NCBI GenBank assembly: GCA_963832895.1
Contig: CAWHVQ010000014.1
Span: 62,001-126,000, forward strand
Source: JAMXLO01 sp963832895
GTDB taxonomy: Bacteria; Pseudomonadota; Alphaproteobacteria; Acetobacterales; Acetobacteraceae
Length of the DNA stretch: 64,000 bases
Direction: 5' to 3'
A program made the translations under genes and the position numbers. Under the pieces are notes generated by a model, which did no database searches, was not told where the DNA came from, and saw only the letters and a list, made by a program, of their open reading frames with translations. This document shows positions 60,247 to 64,000 of the stretch, one piece after another. How positions within the stretch are numbered: the first letter of the stretch is position 1; the number at the start of each line of letters is the position of its first letter.

Positions 60247-60267
60247 GGTTGTCCTCCCACGCTTGCA

Positions 60268-60945
60268 TCAGGGTGTCGAGAGTGGCATCGGCGGTGGCGG
60301 CACCGTCTGCGGCGGCATATCAGAGGGTGGCTGCATGTCAGGCTGCAGCGGCATGGTCGACGGCGGCTCGGTGCCCGGCGGTGTCTGCGTCAGCGGCTGC
60401 TGCTCTACCGGCGCCGGCACACTCCCCGCGGTCAGCAGCCAGGAAGCCAGTGAACGGCGAACCTGGTATTCGAACTCGACGTTCATCCGATCCATCATGG
60501 TCTTCGTCATGTCGTACAGCCGCCCCGGGAGATCGTCGAGATCACCGGTGTAGGTCGATGACACGCTTGCCTGCGCATAAGCCGCGCGGGTGGTCGGCGT
60601 GTTGTAGATATCGAGTTGCACCGCGAAGTTGCCGTTGATGGTGTCACCCTGCCGTGTCAGCGAAGCATCCTGGATGACGAACACGGCGAGATCGGCGGCG
60701 CCAAGCGCCTGCAACCGATCCTGTGCCATGTCGCGCAGAGCCTGCACCGGCGGCACCGGGTCGAACTGGCTGACATCCGGTGGGACGCCCGACGGTACGA
60801 AACGCTGCTCGATCTGCAGTGTCGAGACGTTCAGTCGCAGCGGCGTCAGATAGCTGTAGCGCAGCGGCAGATATTCCCGTGGCTGGCTGCCGCCGCAGCC
60901 GGCGACCAGCCACGGCAGCAACAATGACGCTCGCCGTGTCATCAT
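60268..60945 (-). CDS. Lipoprotein with ABC-auxiliary-like domain and Pro-rich tail
   Basis: The 225-residue protein has a lipoprotein signal (LLLPWLVAGC, Cys17), a domain with YSYLTPLRLNVSTLQIEQRF, QDRLQALGAADLAVFVIQDA and FAVQLDIYNTPTTRAAYAQA, and a tail of Pro-Pro and Met-Pro repeats. The domain resembles transport-associated lipoproteins of the PqiC/ABC-auxiliary kind, but the match is weak. It is coupled to hslO by ATGA overlap. Confidence 0.6.
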   Translation of the reverse strand: MMTRRASLLLPWLVAGCGGSQPREYLPLRYSYLTPLRLNVSTLQIEQRFVPSGVPPDVSQFDPVPPVQALRDMAQDRLQALGAADLAVFVIQDASLTRQGDTINGNFAVQLDIYNTPTTRAAYAQASVSSTYTGDLDDLPGRLYDMTKTMMDRMNVEFEYQVRRSLASWLLTAGSVPAPVEQQPLTQTPPGTEPPSTMPLQPDMQPPSDMPPQTVPPPPMPLSTP

Positions 60946-61901
60946 GCCGGGGCACCGCGGCCGCGCACATCCTGCCGCGGGAAGCGGAAGTCGTAATTGC
61001 AAAACTCGCAAGTCATTACGATGTCGCCGTCCACCGCCATGTGGTCCAGGTCGTCGGCAGGGAAGCCCTCCAGGATGCCGACCAGCCGTGCGCGCGAACA
61101 CCGGCAGCCGTAGGACAGCGCGCGCGACCGGTCGGTCGCCACGCCCTCGGTGTGGAACAGCCGGTACAGCAGTCGTTCCGGCAGCAGCGCATCGTCCAGC
61201 AGTTCCGCATCGGTCAGTGTGGCGGCGAGCATCGTCGCGGTGCGCCAGCTTTCCTCCTGTGCGTCATCATCCAGCGAAGGATCGATACCACCGGCGCCGG
61301 CGATCTTCTCCAGCACCAGCGCGCCGGCGCGCCAGCCATCCGCGGTCTCGTCGCAGGCGAGATACACGAAGCACCGAAGCTGTTCGCTGGTGCTGAAGTA
61401 GTGCAGCGCCATCTCTGCCAGGTTGCCGCCCTCGATGGTCACGATCCCCTGGTGGCGGTTCTGGTCGGGCCCCTGGTCAACGGTGAAGGCGAGATAGCCA
61501 CCGCCAAGCAGCCGGTCCGCCGCCGGAGACGGATCCTGCCGCAGCAGTTCCTCCAGCTTCGTCGGATTGGAGCGGGCGTAGCCACGCAGCGCGCCGGTGT
61601 CGGTGCAGTCGGCGAGCAGCATCGGCACGGCGCCGTCGCCCTTCGCCTGCACACTGAACGAGCCGCGGAATTTCAGCGCCGTGGACAATGCCGCCGCCAG
61701 GGCCAGCGATTGGCCGGCCAGGCGGGTCACCGCCGGGTGGTTCGGGTGCCGCGTCAGCAGCGCCTGCGCCAGCGGCCCAAGCCGCACAAGTCGGCCGCGC
61801 ACGGGCCGACGTGGGAGGTGGAATGACGTGACGCCGCGCGGCACGACAATGTCGGGCACCGGCGGGCGCTCGCCGTCCAGGAAGGCAGGAGTTTCGGACA
61901 T
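60942..61901 (-). CDS. hslO: Redox-regulated chaperone Hsp33
   Basis: The 319-residue protein has the zinc-binding redox switch: Cys265, Cys267 (CRC) and Cys297, Cys300 (CEFC) near the C-terminus. The substrate-binding domain is recognisable from LAQALLTRHPNHPAVTRLAG, VPMLLADCTDTGALRGYARS and YFSTSEQLRCFVYLACD. Under oxidation it releases zinc and holds unfolded proteins. ATG 61901 is chosen; earlier in-frame codons up to 62078 do not resemble the family. Confidence 0.94.
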   Translation of the reverse strand: MSETPAFLDGERPPVPDIVVPRGVTSFHLPRRPVRGRLVRLGPLAQALLTRHPNHPAVTRLAGQSLALAAALSTALKFRGSFSVQAKGDGAVPMLLADCTDTGALRGYARSNPTKLEELLRQDPSPAADRLLGGGYLAFTVDQGPDQNRHQGIVTIEGGNLAEMALHYFSTSEQLRCFVYLACDETADGWRAGALVLEKIAGAGGIDPSLDDDAQEESWRTATMLAATLTDAELLDDALLPERLLYRLFHTEGVATDRSRALSYGCRCSRARLVGILEGFPADDLDHMAVDGDIVMTCEFCNYDFRFPRQDVRGRGAPA

Positions 61902-61947
61902 CGCCCCAACATAGGCACAGGCTGCCGTGCGGGCTACCGTCGGCCAG

Positions 61948-62442
61948 ATGCCAGCAGACACATATGCGTTGCGTCCCATAATGGCGGCGGACGCGGTCGG
62001 GGTGGCGGCACTGATCCGCGCCGCCTTCGCCGCCCAGTCGGCGGTGACCGATCCCTTGCCCTCAGCCCTGCGGGTCACCGACGCCGACGTGGCAGCGCAC
62101 CTGCGGACCGGAGCGGGCGCGGTGGCCGAGGCGGCAAACCAACCGGTCGGCGCGGCGCTGTGGGTCGATCAGGATGGCGGGCTGTATCTGAGTCGGCTGG
62201 CAGTGCACCCGGCCTGGCATGGCCGCGGTATCGCCAAGGCGCTGGTGGCAGCGGCAGAATCGGCGGCGCGCGCGATCGGCCTGCCGCGCCTGCATCTGAG
62301 TACGCGCCTCGTGCTGCTGGACAACCGACGGCTGTTCGCCGGCCGCGGCTTCGTCGAGACGACGCGCGAGACCCATCCCGGCTACGCCGAACCGACCTTC
62401 GTGAATATGGAAAAACCGCTCGACGCAACCGAGACGCTATAA
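61948..62442 (+). CDS. GNAT-family acetyltransferase
   Basis: The 164-residue protein has the GNAT fold: LRPIMAADAVGVAALIRAAF at the start, the acetyl-CoA-binding LAVHPAWHGRGIAKALVAAA and HLSTRLVLLDNRRLFAGRGF later. Substrate unknown. ATG 61948 is preferred to GTG 61927. It is divergent from hslO with about 46 bases between starts, and the MFS gene follows 2 bases after its stop, so the two are probably co-transcribed. Confidence 0.85.
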   Translation: MPADTYALRPIMAADAVGVAALIRAAFAAQSAVTDPLPSALRVTDADVAAHLRTGAGAVAEAANQPVGAALWVDQDGGLYLSRLAVHPAWHGRGIAKALVAAAESAARAIGLPRLHLSTRLVLLDNRRLFAGRGFVETTRETHPGYAEPTFVNMEKPLDATETL

Positions 62443-62444
62443 GA

Positions 62445-63614
62445 ATGGGCACGCGGCCCTGGTTTATCCTTGCGGCTGTGGCACTGGCCCGCGTCGGCTT
62501 CGGCTACCAGTACCAGACCGTGGCGACGCTTGGCCCCGACCTGATGCAACGGTACGGGCTGGACTATGCGGGCCTCGGCACGCTGATCGGCGCGTTTATG
62601 TTGCTCGGCGGCTTCCTGGCGCTGCCGCTTGGCCTGCTGGCCCGGCGGCTAGGCGACCGGCTGGTGCTGGGAGCCGGTCTCGCCCTGATGGTGCTTGGCC
62701 CGGCGGTCAGCGCGGCTGCCGCAGGGCCGGCCGGGATCGGCGCTGGGCGCAGCGCGGCCGGCGTCGGCGCGGTGGCCATGATCGTGCTGCAGAACAAGAT
62801 TATCGCCGACTGGTTCGCCGGCCGTCGCTTCATGTGGGCGATCAGCGTGTCGGTCGCCGCCTACCCGATCGGCGTCGGCCTCGCGCAGCTTGTCCTGCCG
62901 CCGCTGGCGCTGGCGTACGGCTGGCGCGCCGCCTTCCTGTCCGGCGCGCTGCCGATGGCCGCCGCGACGGCGATGTTCCTGGCCAGTTTCCGCCCGTCGC
63001 CACATGCCGCGCCGACGCCGCCCCGGTTCTCGCTGCCGGGCGGCCGGGAGTGCCTGCTGCTGGTGGTCGCGGGACTGATCTGGACCGCCTACACCGCTGG
63101 TTATTCAGGCTACACCGCCTATGTACCGTCCCTTATGGCGGCGCGGGGCGAGAGCCTCGTGCTGACCGGCGTTGTGCTGACCATCGCGACCTGGGGCAAC
63201 GTGCCGGCGACCCTCCTCGGCGCCGGCCTTGCCGCACGGCTCGGCGGGTTCCGCATCTTCCTGCTCGGTACCGTCGCGCTGGTCGTCGGAATGATCGGGA
63301 CCGCGCTGCTCGACTGGCCGGTGATCTGCGCCGTGGTGATCGGCATCGTGGGCTCGTTCCATCCCGGCGTGATCATGGCGGTCGGCACGCTGTCGGCGCG
63401 ACCCGAGAACCGCGCCGTTGGCATGGGTTTGTTCTATTCGATGTACTACGCCGGCGGTGCGGTGGTGCCGGCAATGTGCGGCTGGGCGGCCGACATGTCG
63501 GGCGGCCCGGAGGGTGCGTTGCTGGCCGCCGCGGCAGTGTCGGCGCTTGCAGTGCCGATGTATCTGCTGCATCGCCGCCTGACCGCGCATGAACTCATGC
63601 TGGTAAGGGCGTGA
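62445..63614 (+). CDS. MFS transporter
   Basis: The 389-residue protein has about twelve membrane helices and an MFS-type loop (LPLGLLARRLGDRLVLGAGL). Other parts are LQNKIIADWFAGRRFMWAIS and AVGMGLFYSMYYAGGAVVPA, resembling the CynX/NarK side of the family. Substrate unknown. It starts 2 bases after the GNAT gene stops. Its last 20 bases overlap the 3' end of the convergent HpaB-type gene. Confidence 0.85.
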   Translation: MGTRPWFILAAVALARVGFGYQYQTVATLGPDLMQRYGLDYAGLGTLIGAFMLLGGFLALPLGLLARRLGDRLVLGAGLALMVLGPAVSAAAAGPAGIGAGRSAAGVGAVAMIVLQNKIIADWFAGRRFMWAISVSVAAYPIGVGLAQLVLPPLALAYGWRAAFLSGALPMAAATAMFLASFRPSPHAAPTPPRFSLPGGRECLLLVVAGLIWTAYTAGYSGYTAYVPSLMAARGESLVLTGVVLTIATWGNVPATLLGAGLAARLGGFRIFLLGTVALVVGMIGTALLDWPVICAVVIGIVGSFHPGVIMAVGTLSARPENRAVGMGLFYSMYYAGGAVVPAMCGWAADMSGGPEGALLAAAAVSALAVPMYLLHRRLTAHELMLVRA

Positions 63615-64000
63615 CCTCATCCAGGTCATAGGTCGACATCAGTTGGTCCACCATGCCGCGTGCCGCACTCCAATTGAAGGTGCGGTAGCTGTGGCCCGTA
63701 GTGACGAAGCGGGCGCCTGCATAGAACATCTCATATTGCGTGTGCCGCGAGGCGAACTCCGAGCCGATGGCGTCCCACGCCGCCTTCAGCAGCTTCACCT
63801 TGTCCTGAGAACTGAAATTCGGCGATCGCTGCGTCCTGTGCAGGATCGGCACGAGCTCCGGATTGGCCCAGTCGCGAAATGACGATGGCAGCATGATCAA
63901 TGCCCCGCCAGCCAGATCGCGGATCAGGTTGATCAGCCGCGGATAAAGCTCCTGCGTCACCGCATGCGCGGCATAGAGCTGATGCCGGTCCGGCACGTAG
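63595..64000 (-). CDS. 4-hydroxyphenylacetate 3-hydroxylase family protein, partial at right edge
   Basis: The frame is open to the right end, so only the last 135 codons are here. The sequence is the C-terminal part of HpaB-type FADH2-dependent monooxygenases: ELYPRLINLIRDLAGGALIM, LPSSFRDWANPELVPILHR and KVKLLKAAWDAIGSEFASRH. Family members hydroxylate phenolic compounds with reduced flavin from a partner reductase (HpaC type), which is not in view. An internal GTG at 63996 is not the true start. Confidence 0.85.
   Translation of the reverse strand, partial: YVPDRHQLYAAHAVTQELYPRLINLIRDLAGGALIMLPSSFRDWANPELVPILHRTQRSPNFSSQDKVKLLKAAWDAIGSEFASRHTQYEMFYAGARFVTTGHSYRTFNWSAARGMVDQLMSTYDLDEVTPLPA

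Noticed and set aside
1..64000. CRISPR arrays, tRNA or rRNA genes
   Set aside because: No regular short repeats with spacers and no tRNA or rRNA signature sequences were noticed on either strand.

Overview
The window is GC-rich bacterial DNA, most probably from an alphaproteobacterium of the Rhodospirillales/Acetobacterales (Acetobacteraceae-like). The main reasons are the flaF-flbT pair next to flagellin, the DUF1217 and DUF6468-type flagellar genes, motE, a class I PHA synthase, and IS630 and REP-like palindromes of alphaproteobacterial type. The taxon is inferred from gene content only.

Layout. 1-2377: the 5' part of a lipoprotein gene running off the left edge, divergent from phaC. 2414-3575: an IS630-type insertion sequence whose transposase is split by a -1 shift at an A6G run. 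3755-7196: a small stress/detoxification block (GFA-type Zn protein, HTH regulator, divergent DUF899 thioredoxin-like protein, glutathione S-transferase). 7271-44990: a nearly complete flagellar locus in several divergent and convergent operons (flgJ, flgN-like, fliC, flaF, flbT, DUF1217; fliI; flgB-C-fliE-Q-flhA-R-flhB; fliL-M-DUF6468-motE; fliF-H-N-P-G-motB-flgE-K-L-I; SLT transglycosylase; motA-AMIN/repeat protein-flgF-G-A-H-fliL2; unknown-fliK-flgD). Within or beside it lie several genes without an obvious flagellar role: a duplicated ParB-like protein, an octahistidine protein and a 449-residue protein of unknown function. 45254-58613: a lipoprotein, then a nitrate-assimilation locus: nasT-nasS, an untranslated leader that folds into two AxxGxx hexaloop hairpins (an ANTAR target), narK, a FAD reductase, nasA, an FNT channel, nirA, a flavoprotein reductase, cysG and a globin. 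58870-64000: MmgE/PrpD protein, a lipoprotein coupled to Hsp33, a GNAT acetyltransferase, an MFS transporter and the 3' end of an HpaB-type flavin monooxygenase gene.

How the parts work together. The flagellar block encodes export apparatus, C-ring, rod, rings, hook, filament and stator; fliO, fliD, fliS and flagellar sigma/anti-sigma genes are not seen. A short motif, TGCGAAAW, recurs in nearly every flagellar intergenic region and may be an operator. The nitrate block contains every step from nitrate sensing and uptake to ammonium, siroheme supply and NO defence, and is probably controlled by NasS/NasT through the leader RNA.

Sequence quality. Six reading frames that should be intact (flhA twice, flgE, flgK, flgI, nasA) carry net +1 shifts and narK carries a -1 shift. 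Four of the +1 sites look like a GANTC methylation site with one extra base, so base-calling error is a serious alternative to gene decay.
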